Below are positions 1 to 11,659 of a DNA stretch of 64,000 nt, in pieces. The position numbers and the translations under genes are program-made. The DNA comes from Mesorhabditis belari (Eukaryota; Nematoda; Chromadorea; Rhabditida; Rhabditidae), in contig CAUEEP010000733.1 of NCBI GenBank assembly GCA_958450365.1, forward strand, positions 930,001-994,000, in the 5' to 3' direction. The notes below the pieces were generated by a model that was not told the DNA's origin, did no database searches, and worked only from the letters and a program-made list of their open reading frames with translations. The stretch's first letter is position 1. Each line of letters begins with the position of its first letter.

Positions 1-3000
1 GCGCTTTCGATAATTTCCCTGGCTTCAGCCGCACTCAATTGTCCGAGTAACAGTCAGGTGAGAACACTGAGCAATCAATCATTTTAGAATGGAATAGCTT
101 GTAACCAGTTTCACCATAAGCAAATTATTGCAGGAATTCAATGGATATTGCTATCAAGCCATGGTTTCTCTGCCAGGCAACTACACAATGGCTGATACTT
201 ATTGTGCGGGAAGGGGATTGGCAAACAGTCATTTAGCCTCGATCATGAACCAATTCGAGAATCTCTATCTTGCTGGGCTTTTGCCAGGTTTGAGAGCATA
301 TTTTAAACAAACTACAGCTCTTAACAAGCTCTCTAGCTCAGTCTTATTACCGTACTTATTCCAATTGAAGAGCCCTCTCCAATAAAAAAGCCCCATTAGA
401 CAAAATTTATTTTTTCGGATAGCAAAATGCTCATCTTTTTAAAAACTTCTAAAGGTTTTAAAGAATATTTATAAACCAAAAAAGCTTAATGACGTCGAAA
501 AGCGGATGAAAATCCAACAAAAACACCCATTTTTGAGCTCTTGAAAATTTGGGAACTGTAGCTAAGGCAAGAAAAAGAATTTTAGAGGGAAAATAGAACG
601 TTGGCTCTTTGATTTGAATGTTTAGAGCAATTCAAAGCTGAGAACTTAACCAAACTCTAGCTGGAACCAAGGCTTTCATTGGTGGAATGAGACAAACGAA
701 TGGTGTTTTCACATGGTCCGATGGATTGCCGTTCTCTTTCGATAATGTTGACAGTAAGCTAAGATTTTGAGACAGTTTTAATCAACTCTTAGAATCCACA
801 AATGGTGGACCTTGTCTTGTAATTGATCAAGCAACAAAGAAATGGCAACAAGTGAATTGCTCGGAGTCTCACGCATTCATTTGCAAGATCACTGAGACTC
901 CACCATTTATCGTTTCGAATTCAACCGGTTTCAAGGTAAATATAAAAACAACTTTGGATGCATCGAAATCTTCAATTTACAGCAAGCAGCTGACTACTTA
1001 TTGAGAGGAATCGATCCAACAGCGAATCCATGTAAAAACTCATAATAAAATCATTATCAACTTTTTTTAGGTGAGGATTTCTTCCAGTTCACCTGTGGAA
1101 CTTACATCAACAACACATCGTTGAATGGGAAATCGAGGTGATTTGAAGAAAATGAGCAATGAAAGCTAACAATTCAACATTTCTTCCAGGGTTGGAACAT
1201 TCGACGAAGCACAAACTCAAGTCAATAAAGATACAGCTGTTGCACTTGATGCGATCTCCGCGAGCTCTTCGCTTACTGAGAGAATTGCGCAAGCTGTGAG
1301 TTTTAGCTTAAACTAATATAATAATTGCTTTTACAGTGTGCAAGAAAAGTTCTTCGCTTAGAAAAAATTGATTGAAAAGTGGCAAAAAAAACCGATTTTT
1401 CATCATTTTTCAATCATTTTGTTCTAGGCGTAGGTTAAAGCTGAAAATATGTGTTATATCTTAAGAAATCACCCGTTCTCTCTACTTTAATTTGATACCT
1501 AAGTGCGCAGAAATAAGCGTACTGGTGTCAAGATATGAGCATTTGTTTTAGAGCAAACTTAGACCACGCGACGTTCCTATAGGGCTTCTATTAGAGTATT
1601 TACGGTATGGAATTTCCAGGCCTATGCCGCTTGCGTGTACAACTACAACCAAGATGTGAACGACAAATCAAAAACAATCTATCAAGAGATAACGAATGCG
1701 TAAGTGCTTGCTTACGAATTGGTGCTAAATAGTTTTAGATTCGGAATCCCTGAAATCCCATTCTTCTTGGATCCAAGCTCTCTATCAATGTTCTCAATCC
1801 CGACAAGTCAACTCTTCTCAGCTGTTGGATATTTCGAAGGCACTCACGCTTTGGGCACACTTCTCTTCTCGTGGACAACCGTCGATTATCAAAATATCAA
1901 ACAAAATGCATTGTTTATGAATCAGGTAGATAATTAAGCTAAAAGATACAGTAGCTAAGTTTTAGCCGGATCTTCCTCTTCCTCGTGATTACTATGTGAA
2001 GCCACAATTTCTATCAATCATTCAAGCCCACGTTCAAGAGTATGCTGATGTAAGTTTCTAAATTTTGATGACATAAAATCGTTCACAATTTAGCTAATCA
2101 CGATGGTTGCTGGAAATTTGGGAAAGACCGTTGACTCGAATGCGATTTATCAAGTAAGTTTTGATTCAAAACCTGATTTGATTTGATTTGATTAGTTCTG
2201 ATTTGAATAAGTTTATTTGCATTTTCTTTTAGATGGCTGCCGATGTCGTGAACTTTGAGATCTCCATCGCTACCGCTTCATGGTCCGATGAGGAACAGAG
2301 AAACTACAAACAAATGTACAATCCATACACGATCAGCGGACTTCAAGCAAACTATCCGAACATTCAATGGACTGCCTATTTTGAGTAAATGAGAAATCGA
2401 TGCTTTGAAAAGTTTTCTTTAGCAATTTATTGAAGAATGTGGGTTTAACGAACACGGTTTTCCAATCGCGAGAAGCTATTGTGAACGAGCCGACTTATTT
2501 CGCTTGGTTGAACTCGTTGTTTTCGGAACAGAAGATCCCAGCTGCCACAATTGTCAACTACATTGCTGTTCAAGCTATTTATGTAAGTTTGATAAGACTA
2601 ATGAATAGAATAAAGAATTAAAAAGTAACTTTAGGACTCAGCCGATTTCCTTGGCTCCGGTTTATCTAAATTGGCTGAGAAAAACAACAGATTACCGTAC
2701 TTGATGAAACACGGAATCGGATTGTCGAGAACGCGACGGGACAGAAGAAACTTTGATTCGATTAATGATTTCTGTGTGGATATTGTGACCACATTTATGC
2801 CATATGGAACAGGTTGGGAAATAGAAGAAATTTGAGACAAAGTAATCAGAAAACTGTAGGATATGTGTACGTGAAACAACTTGGAGACCTCCGAAATGCG
2901 ATTCAAGCTGATGTCGCCACTCAAACGGATCACATCATTAGCTCATTTACGGTAGAAACTGCGATTTTTCAAAGAGTTAATTCATTGTAAATAAATTTCA

Positions 3001-5131
3001 GGATATGATCGGAACTCTTAGCTGGATGACTCCAAGCAGTAAAACGAATGCAAACACAAAAGGTAACGAAAAAAACGAAAACTTTGGCACAAAATAAAGC
3101 AAGAGCAGAAGCTTTTACAAAGCTGAAAATCGATAAAAATGTTGGAAAAAGAATTCTACACCTTAAACAACTTTATTTTCTCATTATTTTTCAATCTGGG
3201 AACTTAAAAAAAGCCATTTCTAACACAGTAAACCGATTCTTTTAGCCGCTGGTCTTATCAAAAATATTGGTTGGCCAGATATGTTCAAGGATTTCAAAGA
3301 TACCACCGATTTGGATAATTATAACAAGGTTTTGTCTAAAAGAATGAAATACAATGGAATGATTTAGGCTGATTACGGAAAAATTCTCGACTTGGATAAA
3401 ACAAAGTTCTTCGAAATCTATTTGATTCTCAAATCTGGAATGGAAAGCAGAGAAAGCTTGAGATTTATCCAGGCACCCGCTGATCGGTGAAGCTTTTAAC
3501 AATTAGAAACCAATAGAAACCAATTTAACATTTCAATAATATGGTTAAGTCACGAATTTTCAGCAAAATGTTCCTCCAATCACCAGCCTTGGTCAATGCT
3601 TGGTATCAACCGGAGAGAAATTCGATCACTTTCCCATTCGCTATTTTCAATCTCCCGTTCTACAAGTGAGTACATTCTTTATTTCTATCGATTCAAAATC
3701 TTACTAAGCCATCAACAATTTTAGACTTGATTGGCCACAAGCAGTTAATTACGGAGGTTTGGGTGGAGTGGAGGGACACGAGTTGACCCATGGATATGAT
3801 GATGAAGGTAACGGTTCATGATAATTGGTTTTTGAAATCCAAGAGAAAAACTGCTAGCTTTGACTCAAAACATCGATTCTTGTTAGAAAACAAAAAGCTT
3901 AGGAGTTCAATTCGGTCCTGACGGTTCCCTATCTGGGTGTGACTCGTTCCGCTGTGGTTGGATGGATATGAATTCGACCGCCGGATTCACTGATATGGCT
4001 CAAGTGAGATATTTCTTGAATTAGCTGCTTACTAGACTTGTAAAGTTGTTGGGTAAAAACCTAAACCCCGCTCATTCTGGGCGGGACTTAACTTTTGCTT
4101 CATAACTTTGCGTGAATATTACCGTTTTGGGTTCATTTTGGTATCATTCGATGCGCAATTTTATTCTGCATCGAATGATCGTCAAAATAGTCAAAAGCGA
4201 AGGGTTGGTGCTGAGAAAGGCACGAAAAATCTTCAATTTCCAACGGTAAATAAGGACCGACAGATCCTTTCGTTTTCGGCGGGTTTTTCTAGCTGGTTTT
4301 TCACTGTTTTGGGGGCGATGCATAGTGGCCTTTGCGCAACCGGGAGCGCACTGGTCTAAGGCACACACGATCCGGGTTTGACCCCCCGTCGTGCCACTTG
4401 ATTTTTGGTCTTAATTTTTTGATTTTAAATGGCGAACTATAATATATTTTTAGACTTTTTAAAAAATGTCATTTTTTTGCCTCAAAGACGGCGGAGAAAA
4501 ACCCCGTACAGATGGAAAGATAGACAGACAGTCACTTAGATATAGTAGATGATCTATTTAGTGTGTTGTTACCCAATACACTACTCAATGTTGCCCGGTG
4601 AAAACGGGAAATGTGCATTGTGCGAACGGGGCCATCACACAAGGAGAGAACATCGCGGATTTGGGAGGTAAAATCCCCTAAAAATGGAGATTCTATCTAT
4701 TCCTAGGTCAACAAGCCGCTTATCGGGCCTATCGAAAGTATGTGGCCACTCAATTGAAAGGAGTGGAAGAACAGAGATTGCCAGGATTGGAAGAGTACAC
4801 ACCAAATCAAATCTTCTGGATTGCAAAGGGTTTCGTCTGGTGCACCGTGCAATCGATTGATTCGCTTGTGAGACAGGTAGAGTGAATCAATGGAAAGAAT
4901 ATCTTTAATACGCTTTTTGAATGGTTTATAGAAGTTTCAATTTAACCGCTACAATTTCTGCCTTACCTTGTTTAATTCCAGATGCTCACGAATCCCCACT
5001 CGCCTCCAGTTTGTCGAACAAACAACGTTGTTCAAGACATTCCCGAGTTTGGACAAGATTTTAGCTGTCCGCGTGGTTCCACGATGTATCCAAAAGATCA
5101 GGATCGATGCAAGGTCTGGGTGGGACCGTAA
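1..5131 (+). CDS. Secreted C-type lectin domain / M13 (neprilysin-like) metallopeptidase fusion, 5' end just outside the window
   Basis: The first exon reads as the end of a signal peptide ([14 protein letters not shown]) and continues by splicing into a C-type lectin domain ([26 protein letters not shown]; roughly 60-910). Without interruption it runs into an M13 peptidase: the N-terminal hallmark [12 protein letters not shown] (about 1040-1105), then many short exons, the zinc motif [11 protein letters not shown] (about 3780-3810), the third-ligand motif ENIADLGG (4648-4670) and the C-terminal RCKVW just before the stop. Family knowledge: M13 enzymes are zinc endopeptidases cleaving extracellular peptides and are usually type II membrane proteins. 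This one appears secreted, with the lectin module replacing the membrane anchor. All key zinc and catalytic residues that I can see are present. The intron at about 4003-4567 holds a tRNA-like insertion. The 3' portion is duplicated at 9.7 kb. The fusion rests on continuous splice phases from lectin exon to peptidase exon; cDNA would settle it. Confidence 0.8.
4081..4390 (+). mobile_element. tRNA-derived (SINE-like) insertion in an intron of the lectin-peptidase gene
   Basis: About 310 bp present in this intron but missing at the equivalent place of the duplicated copy (around 10470), so it behaves as an insertion. It contains a Leu-tRNA-like A box (TGGTCTAAGGC, about 4350) and a B box (GGGTTTGACCCCC, about 4372-4384) without an anticodon arm between them, plus an internal hairpin built on CATCGAATGAT. 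No coding content is convincing here. Confidence 0.5.
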
Positions 5132-5595
5132 ACGAAAACATCTTTTTTGAATAAATCGTTTCTTAATCTTTACAAAAACAAAAAGCCAAAGGACAACATT
5201 TCAAAAAGCATAACTGTTTAAAAATCTAACATATAGCAATAACTAACCTCATGGCCGTTTTTATAAAAATTTGAACTTTTACTGCCTTTTTTATATGAGT
5301 AAGCAAGAAAATTGCCATATTTGGCGTTCATAAGTGCTAATTTATAGAATGAATTTGTTGAAATCTTTAAAAGAAAGTCACGAACGCCAAACTCAAATAG
5401 TTTTAGAGCTCAATTTTTCAGATTTGTTTTTTTAATATTATACGACAATGGCCCTCATCTTCTCAATTAAACCAACCACGCCACAGCGAAACCCTAGGCA
5501 AAACGGCGTGACCTTAGATTAACGGCTACCCGCTAACGAATCATTCGCTAGCGGCTAGCCGCTTTCGGGGATTTCTTAAAGGATCCTTTCAAGTA
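5132..5595. other. Intergenic, shared 3' flank of the duplication
   Basis: AT-rich 3' flank with an AATAAA at about 5150 that fits polyadenylation of the peptidase gene. Its only structure is the short CTAACGAATCATTCG-type palindromes at 5535-5570. No gene seen. Confidence 0.5.
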
Positions 5596-6266
5596 TGCGA
5601 AATTTGGGGGACCTACAATTACCACAGGGATTGGCCGATGATCCTTTAAAATATCTTGGTATACTGCTAGTTCCCTCTCTAAAATTGGATCCTCACATAA
5701 ACTACATTTCCAAAAAAGCTTCTAGAATTTCTAACATAATTCTTCGCGCCATTTGTTTCCCTAAAATCGCAGGGCTTTTATAACCTATTGTTGGCCTTTG
5801 GTCGAGTATGCCACCATCGTATGGTCACCTTCCATTAAGAAACTTATCACCTTGGTTGAAAATGTCCAACGGCGTTTCACTAAAAAAGCATACACTCGTT
5901 GTTTCCCTTCTTCTCTTATGCCAAATTATGCGACTAGACTTATAGTTTTTGATTTAAAACCCCTTTTATACCGCCGTATTTACTTTGATCTTATTTTTTG
6001 CTATAAAATTCTTTTCCACCCTAAGTCGCATCCAGAATTTCAAAGCCTCTAAAATTGTGGAAATTCCTAGAAGTACACGTAGTCATCCTTATCAAATTTC
6101 GGTCGGTTCTCATCCCCATCATCTTTCCCTTTATCATTCTTTTGCGAACCGTATTAGTAGGGTTTGGAATAAGCTCCCGTCTGGTATCTTCTCGTCTGTA
6201 GGAAAATTCAAAGTATCTATAAACGAATTAGATCTGATTGCCATGTCAAATCTGCCCTATATTTAA
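5596..6266 (+). mobile_element. LINE (non-LTR retrotransposon) reverse transcriptase 3' fragment, frameshifted
   Basis: Three overlapping frames together read like the C-terminal part of a Jockey/CR1-class reverse transcriptase: KYLGILL and HINYISKKASR, then VEYATIVWSPS with VENVQRRFTKKAY, then FANRISRVWNKLPSGIF. At least two frame changes (about 5780 and 6010) show it is dead. Only the thumb and C-terminal end is present; no endonuclease or YxDD box is visible. Related but distinct copies of this type lie at 24.7 and 25.9 kb. Confidence 0.7.
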
Positions 6267-6905
6267 TCTTTTTCGTACCTGTGTTTCCTAACTGTAGTCT
6301 TACTGTACTATTTTTAGTTTTCTCTTTTTTTTGTGAAAGTATTTTAGCAATATGTTATATGCGGTTATGATTATCTGATTCGCTTCTATTCGCCCCCTGA
6401 ATAAAGCATATATATATATATATATAACGAAACTAGTCGAAAAAACCGGATTCGCCATATTTTCCCAAAAAACTCTTAAGAATGCACAATTCAAAAAAAA
6501 TTTTTAACAAAAAAACTTAAATTCTTTTCCGCGCCTAGATTAAATGTTTTTTATACATCTAATACCATATTTTTACTATTTCAGCTGAAAAAAATGCATT
6601 TTTGGAACATTCCCGGATACTCCACTTTAGCCTGCATTTTTTACCAGGTGTGCAAAAAAGGTCGCATTTTCCCCGCCGCCCATTTTTCATTTTAGAAGAA
6701 TTTGCTTCGAATTTAGTGCTCATCTTGTTGAAAATGCTCAGTGTGAGTGCGAATTATCGAATTTTGGAAAAAAATAAGATATTTGATCGATCTTGAGCTA
6801 GAATTTAACAAGGAGTTCTCTAGCGATTATTTAAAATTTTGTCTAGAAGCTTTTACTTCTAATTGTTTTTTTTGTTTTTGCGAAATCTAATTGTTTTTTA
6901 TTTAC
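6267..6905. other. Intergenic region upstream of the F-box gene
   Basis: AT-rich, with a short TA microsatellite at about 6409-6424. A splice-acceptor-like TTTACAG at 6901-6907, just before the F-box start codon, may be a spliced-leader acceptor. No supported gene otherwise. Confidence 0.4.
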
Positions 6906-6927
6906 AGGCAGAACGACGCCAAGTAAA

Positions 6928-7999
6928 ATGCCGTTTGAAATGCGAAAGCTGACGTCATTCCCAATGAAGAAACTATGCTACGACCTAAAGCTGGAGATGT
7001 TCGAGCAAATGGAGCCGAATGATGCGATTGAGTTGGTCAAGGTGAGTGCAGGATTTCGATCGATTCTGCTGCGGAAACCCTGGATAGTTTTTGGGTGTCA
7101 CGTGCACAAGTTCTATGCAGGAGGTCATGAAATCATAATCGAGAAATTCTCCAGCTTATCCTGGGTCGAAACTTAATGCCGATCTTGACTTTTCATTGAT
7201 CGAACGAATTCACTCGTGTGACGAATTCGTAATATACGACGAACAATTCATCGACGGGCACTCGACGATTCTGAATCAATTGAAGTCTGTGAAACGTATG
7301 CAGCTCTATGTGAATGGAAACGAGTGTTTGTTGAAATTTCTTGAGAATTTCCGTTCGATGATTGAATTTAGTGGGCACATTTACTTTAAAGAAGGATTTA
7401 GAGGTAACTTTGACGATTTGTTGAAAGAAAATCAAGTGATCAAGGAGCTTTTTGAGAATTTCATGACAAATCAGGTGAATGACTGTGAAGAAGTCGGCCT
7501 TCATTATACTAAACGCCCCTTGTCTTCATTTCGCTCCACATTTGACTCCGGGTTTCACTTATACTACAATGCTTTTGCCAAGACTTCGATCAAAGGCTTG
7601 ATAATCTGGCCGCTGCAAGAGGATCATCTTGAAGGGATCGCGCAATCAATCGTTAAAAAGGGAATCCCAAGCAAGAATTTGAAGGCCACTTTTCGTGTAG
7701 TGTTGAATTGTTCCACTGTTGAATCCCTGGAGATAAATTCCCGAATCGTCGATTTTCTTTCGCAATTCCCTGGAATGAAGCGATTTGACGGAGAAAATCA
7801 GCCGGAAGTCATCGAAATGGCGACCGGACGCTTGAAAGCGTATCTCGGAGAGGGGGGTGAGCTTGACACTCTATTTTTTCGACGAAACATTGACTCGAAT
7901 AGGGATTGTGTCTACATGCTTATATCTGTACCCCACCATCTGGGGAAGGTATGTGGACGGAATTTTTCGTCTTCTACGTTCAACCCCAATCGGAAATGA
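6928..7999 (+). pseudogene. F-box family protein, one frame break
   Basis: The first 83 codons (from the ATG at 6928) resemble a nematode F-box segment (DLKLEMFEQMEPNDAIELVK). The second block (about 7163-7999) continues in another frame with ERIHSCDEFVIYD. The paralogue starting at 63704 has the aligned stretch KRIDSCDEL directly downstream of its F-box, which shows both blocks belong to one protein and places a one-base frame change near 7140-7165. A run of six G at about 7852 is a second possible frame change near the C-terminus. F-box proteins act as substrate receptors of SCF ubiquitin ligases; nematodes have hundreds of fast-evolving ones. It could be a pseudogene or an assembly indel. 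Total length would be about 350 residues. Confidence 0.6.
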
Positions 8000-8451
8000 T
8001 GCAATTTTGAGGGATTTTATCGGGTTTTGTATAATTTTGATGCTTTAATTTTGTGATTTTTTCGAGTTTTAGTTGTCTGTGAAATAAAGTTTTACAATTT
8101 TCTTTTTTGAGCGATGATTTGTTTTGTTAGAGCAATGACACATATGTTTGTTGTGTTAAAGACTTTAGTGTTTATGGTCATTGTTTGTTTGAACAAATAT
8201 CATCGACCAGAGTTCTGGTAGAGCTGAAATTTCTGATCAAGGCAATCGGCCAAGCGGACACTCAATGCTTGACGAATAAATCCGAGGAGACAATCAACGA
8301 TGTCAATTTGTTCAACTATTGGAATGGTCGATTTGATGAGGTCAAATTGGCCATGGAACGATTGGGATGTTTTGAAGCGTTGGTTTTATTGAAATTTTTT
8401 GAAGTTTTGAAGTTGTTACACAAGTTAACCTGACGCTCATCAACTTTAAAA

Positions 8452-9108
8452 GATGGGCAATCTCCATCAGATGATCCACATCTTCACTTCGATATGTTCA
8501 TAATGACCACTCTTATTGGCTTCAGTTGGGAACTTTTCGAACAAATGAGGTAATCGAAAAAAGGGGGTAGGCTAATTTCCGCCATTTTAATTGGGCCAAT
8601 CTTTCTGACTTTGATGTCATTTTGTTGCACTTATTGAGATCTACAAAATGACACCAAACGTTGCGCCACTTAGAGGTTATGGCGGTTGCGCAAATAAAAT
8701 GGGGCATGTCTCGAAAAGGGGGCAGCATTAAATATTCAATTTACAGGACAAAGCGTGGAGCGAAAATCGAGAACAAGAGGGGACAAACTTGGTGGGTTTT
8801 TATTTTTCTGCTTATTTTTCACTGCATTTTCAAGAAAGTCAGTTTCTTTTTGAAAACACAAATTACTATCACCATTCAGGAATCCAACTGGTCAATCAAC
8901 GTCCACAAAAGGCTACCTTTATATCAGAAGCGAGCAGTTGACGACCGGTATGTAAAAGTTTTTGAAGAGAAACTGATTGAACGTTTTCAGAATCGAAATT
9001 TGCCACTTGTGGAATGGGAATCACAAACTTTTTGGAAGATTTTCTCGGAAAAGAACCAACCATTGAAGCAACTGAACAAGAAGCTCTCCGATGAATTGGG
9101 ATCAGATT
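8452..9108 (+). CDS. Uncharacterised multi-exon gene fragment
   Basis: Four exons can be joined with consensus sites and consistent phase. The first ends in TTLIGFSWELFEQM (donor about 8550). After a first intron holding a dispersed hairpin, a basic stretch follows (MRTKRGAKIENKRGQTW). After a second intron, STSTKGYLYIRSEQLTT (8880-8947). After a 46-bp intron, MGITNFLEDFLGKEPTIE ends at a TGA near 9106. An upstream open stretch (8185-8433, with LFNYWNGRFDEVKLAMERL) may be an earlier exon. I do not recognise the family. An alternative frame from 8880 to 9155 is also open, so the reading is uncertain. Confidence 0.35.
8563..8715. repeat. Dispersed hairpin repeat (MITE-like), copy 1
   Basis: The two halves are inverted around the pair TGTCATTTTGTTGCACT and AGATCTACAAAATGACA, flanked by GCGCCA/GCGCAA ends. 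A clearly related sequence sits in an intron of the ApoL-like gene at 18970-19175. It lies in an intron of the uncharacterised gene. Confidence 0.55.
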
Positions 9109-9275
9109 GTGATCCGTGGAAACAGATAAACGATGAGGCACAATTGATCATCTAACTACTCCACAAAACTCTCTGTTCGTCATTTTATTACTGATATATA
9201 GTTGATTATATAATTAAAAGCCGTTAGCTGGAATCAGAGTCTAAAAATGTTAAAATTTCTTTATTTCTAGTTTCT

Positions 9276-9676
9276 CCCAATCAAGTATCATGCTTGAAGA
9301 TCGACCTCTATTTGGATCATTTGTTTGACGAAACTCTCCTCAAACTTTTCTATCAACGAATCGATGAACTGACCAGTGACATCTCTCATTTCATTCTATG
9401 GACTGATCGTTTCGAAAGCGTCCACCAAGCTATACATCGAAGTAAAACGGAAGGTATATTATGCGTACCGTGTCTGATTTAAAACGTGTTTTAGGAGCAG
9501 AAAAGTTCAATGTTTCAGCATTGGAAGAAGGCCTTGTGTGTGGAAGGTGGATGTAAGGGACATCTTCTCTTCTGTCAGAAAGTCACCAAAGGAGTCCCAC
9601 AGGGAAATGTGAGTTTCAGAATGGACTTTATCTAGCTAGACAGTGAAATGATTATTCAAATCATTATTTTCAGTTC
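9276..9676 (+). pseudogene. Possible reverse-transcriptase-like exons, truncated by the duplication
   Basis: The first exon (about 9276-9450) encodes LKIDLYLDHLFDETLLK and ISHFILWTDRFESVHQ. A 40-50 bp intron with consensus ends follows, then a segment with KVTKGVPQGN, resembling reverse-transcriptase motif B. The KID-x-x-x-D spacing could be motif A, and the presence of introns would favour a telomerase-type cellular gene over a LINE. However, the splice phase does not put both motifs in one frame, so this is weak. The sequence ends abruptly at 9677, where the duplicated peptidase block begins. Confidence 0.25.
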
Positions 9677-9677
9677 A

Positions 9678-11190
9678 ATGATTTCAAAGATACCACCGAT
9701 TTGGATAATTATAACAAGGTTTTGCTAAAAGAATGAAATACAATGAAATGATTTAGGCTGATTACGGAAAAATTCTCGACTTGGATAAAACAAAGTTCTT
9801 CGAAATCTATTTGATTCTCAAATCTGGAATGGAAAGCAGAGAAAGCTTGAGATTTATCCAGGCACCCGCTGATCGGTGAAGCTTTTAACAATTAGAAACC
9901 AATAGAAACCAATTTAACATTTCAATAATATGGTTAAGTCACGAATTTTCAGCAAAATGTTCCTCCAATCACCAGCCTTGGTCAATGCTTGGTATCAACC
10001 GGAGAGAAACTCGATCACTTTCCCATTCGCCATTTTCAATCTCCCGTTCTACAAGTGAGCACATTTTTTACTTTTATCAATTTAAAATCTTACTAACCCA
10101 TCAACAATTTTAGACTTGATTGGCCACAAGCAGTCAATTACGGAGGTTAGGGTGGAGTGGAGGGACACGAGTTGACCCATGGATATGATGATGAAGGTAA
10201 CGGATCATGATAACTGGTTTTTGAAATCCAGAAGAAAAACAGCTAGCTTTGACTCAAAACATCGATTCTTGTCAGAAAACAAAAAGTTCAGGAGTTCAAT
10301 TCGGTCCTGACGGTTCCCTATCTGGGTGTGACTCGTTCCGCTGTGGTTGGATGGATATGAATTCGACCGCTGGATTCACTGATATGGCTCAAGTGAGATA
10401 TTTCTTGAATTAACTGTTTACTAGACTTGTAAAGTTGTTGGACAAAAACCTAAGCCCTGCTCATTATGGTCGTGTCACTTGATTTTTGGCCTTAATTTTT
10501 TGATTTTAAATGGCGAACTATATTATATTTTTAGACTTTTTAAAAAAATGGCATTTTTTTTTGGCTCAAAGACGGCGGAGAAAAAGCCCGTACAGATGGG
10601 CAGGCAGATAATTATATATAGTAGATGATCTATTTAGTGTGTTGTTACCCAATACACTACTCAATGTTGCCCGGTGAAAACGGGAAATGTGCATTGTGCG
10701 AACGGGGCCATCACACAAGGAGAGAACATCGCGGATTTGGGAGGTAAAATCCCCCAAAAATGGAGATTCTATCTATTCCTAGGTCAACAAGCCGCTTATC
10801 GGGCCTATCAAAAGTATGTGGCCACTCAATTGAATGGAGTTGAAGAACAGAGTTTGCCAGGATTGGAAGAGTACACACCAAATCAAATCTTCTGGATTGC
10901 AAAGGGTTTCGTCTGGTGCACCGTGCAATCGATTGATTCGCTTGTGAGACAGGTAGAGGAATGAATGGAAAGAATGTGAATGGTTTTTAGAAGTTTCAAT
11001 TTAACCGCTACAATTTCTGCCTTACCTTGTTTAATTTCAGATGCTCACCAATCCCCACTCGCCTCCAGTTTGTCGAACAAACAACGTTGTTCAAGACATT
11101 CCCGAGTTTGGACAAGATTTTAGCTGTCCGCGTGGTTCCACGATGTATCCAAAAGATCAGGATCGATGCAAGGTCTGGGTGGGACCGTAA
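9678..11190 (+). pseudogene. Duplicated 3' part of the lectin-peptidase gene (M13 pseudogene)
   Basis: This is a copy of the last exons of the gene at 1-5131, with introns retained, so it arose by DNA duplication. In the exon carrying the zinc motif, GGTTTGGGT is replaced by GGTTAGGGT (about 10146), giving a stop a few codons before HELTH. The 5' lectin and peptidase exons are absent. The ENIADLGG exon and the C-terminal RCKVW exon are intact, so loss of function is recent or the copy was never expressed. The intron lacks the SINE-like insertion seen in copy A. Confidence 0.85.
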
Positions 11191-11655
11191 ACGAAACATC
11201 TTTTTTGAATAAATCGTTTCTTAATCTTTACAAAAACAAAAAGCCAAAGGCCAACATATCAAAAAGCATAACTGTTTAAAAATCTAGCATAGCGTAGCAA
11301 TGAAACCACATGGCCGTTTTTATAACAATTTGAACTTTTACTGCCTTTTTTATGTGAGTAAGCAAGAAATTTGGAGTTCATAAGTGCTAATTTATAGGAT
11401 GAATTTGTTGAAATCTTTAAAAGAAAGTCACGAACGCCAAACTCAAATAGTTTTAGAGCTCAATTTTTCAGATTTGTTTTTTTAATATTATGCAACAATG
11501 GCTTCATCTTCTCAATTAAACCAACCACGCCACAGCGAAACCCTAGGAAAAACGGCGTGACCTTAGATTAACGGCTAGCCGCCAACGAATCATTTGTAAA
11601 CGGCTGGCCGTTAACGAATCATTCGTTAGCGGCTAGCCTCTTTCGGTGTTTTCTT
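11191..11655. other. Intergenic, shared flank of the duplicated block
   Basis: Same sequence as 5132-5595 apart from small indels; AATAAA at about 11209. It holds short palindromic repeats and no gene. Confidence 0.5.
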
Positions 11656-11659
11656 GAAG

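Larger units (their letters stand above)
3291..5596 (+). repeat. Segmental duplication, copy A (3' third of the lectin-peptidase gene plus flank)
   Basis: Sequence from ATTTCAAAGATACCACC to GGATCCTTTCAAGTATG is repeated in the same orientation at 9678-11675 with near identity in exons. The non-coding tail (5132-5596) is shared too and includes palindromic CGCTAACGAATCATTCG repeats close to the right edge. Beyond the edges the copies diverge abruptly: this one runs into a LINE fragment, the other into a Tc1-like relic. Confidence 0.85.

Noticed and set aside
4144..4368. Minus-strand open frame rich in Arg/Lys inside the peptidase intron
   Set aside because: It lies over the tRNA-like insertion and reads the A/B-box region backward; no family features.
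6300..6494. Open frame across the TA microsatellite
   Set aside because: Low-complexity sequence with no coding character.
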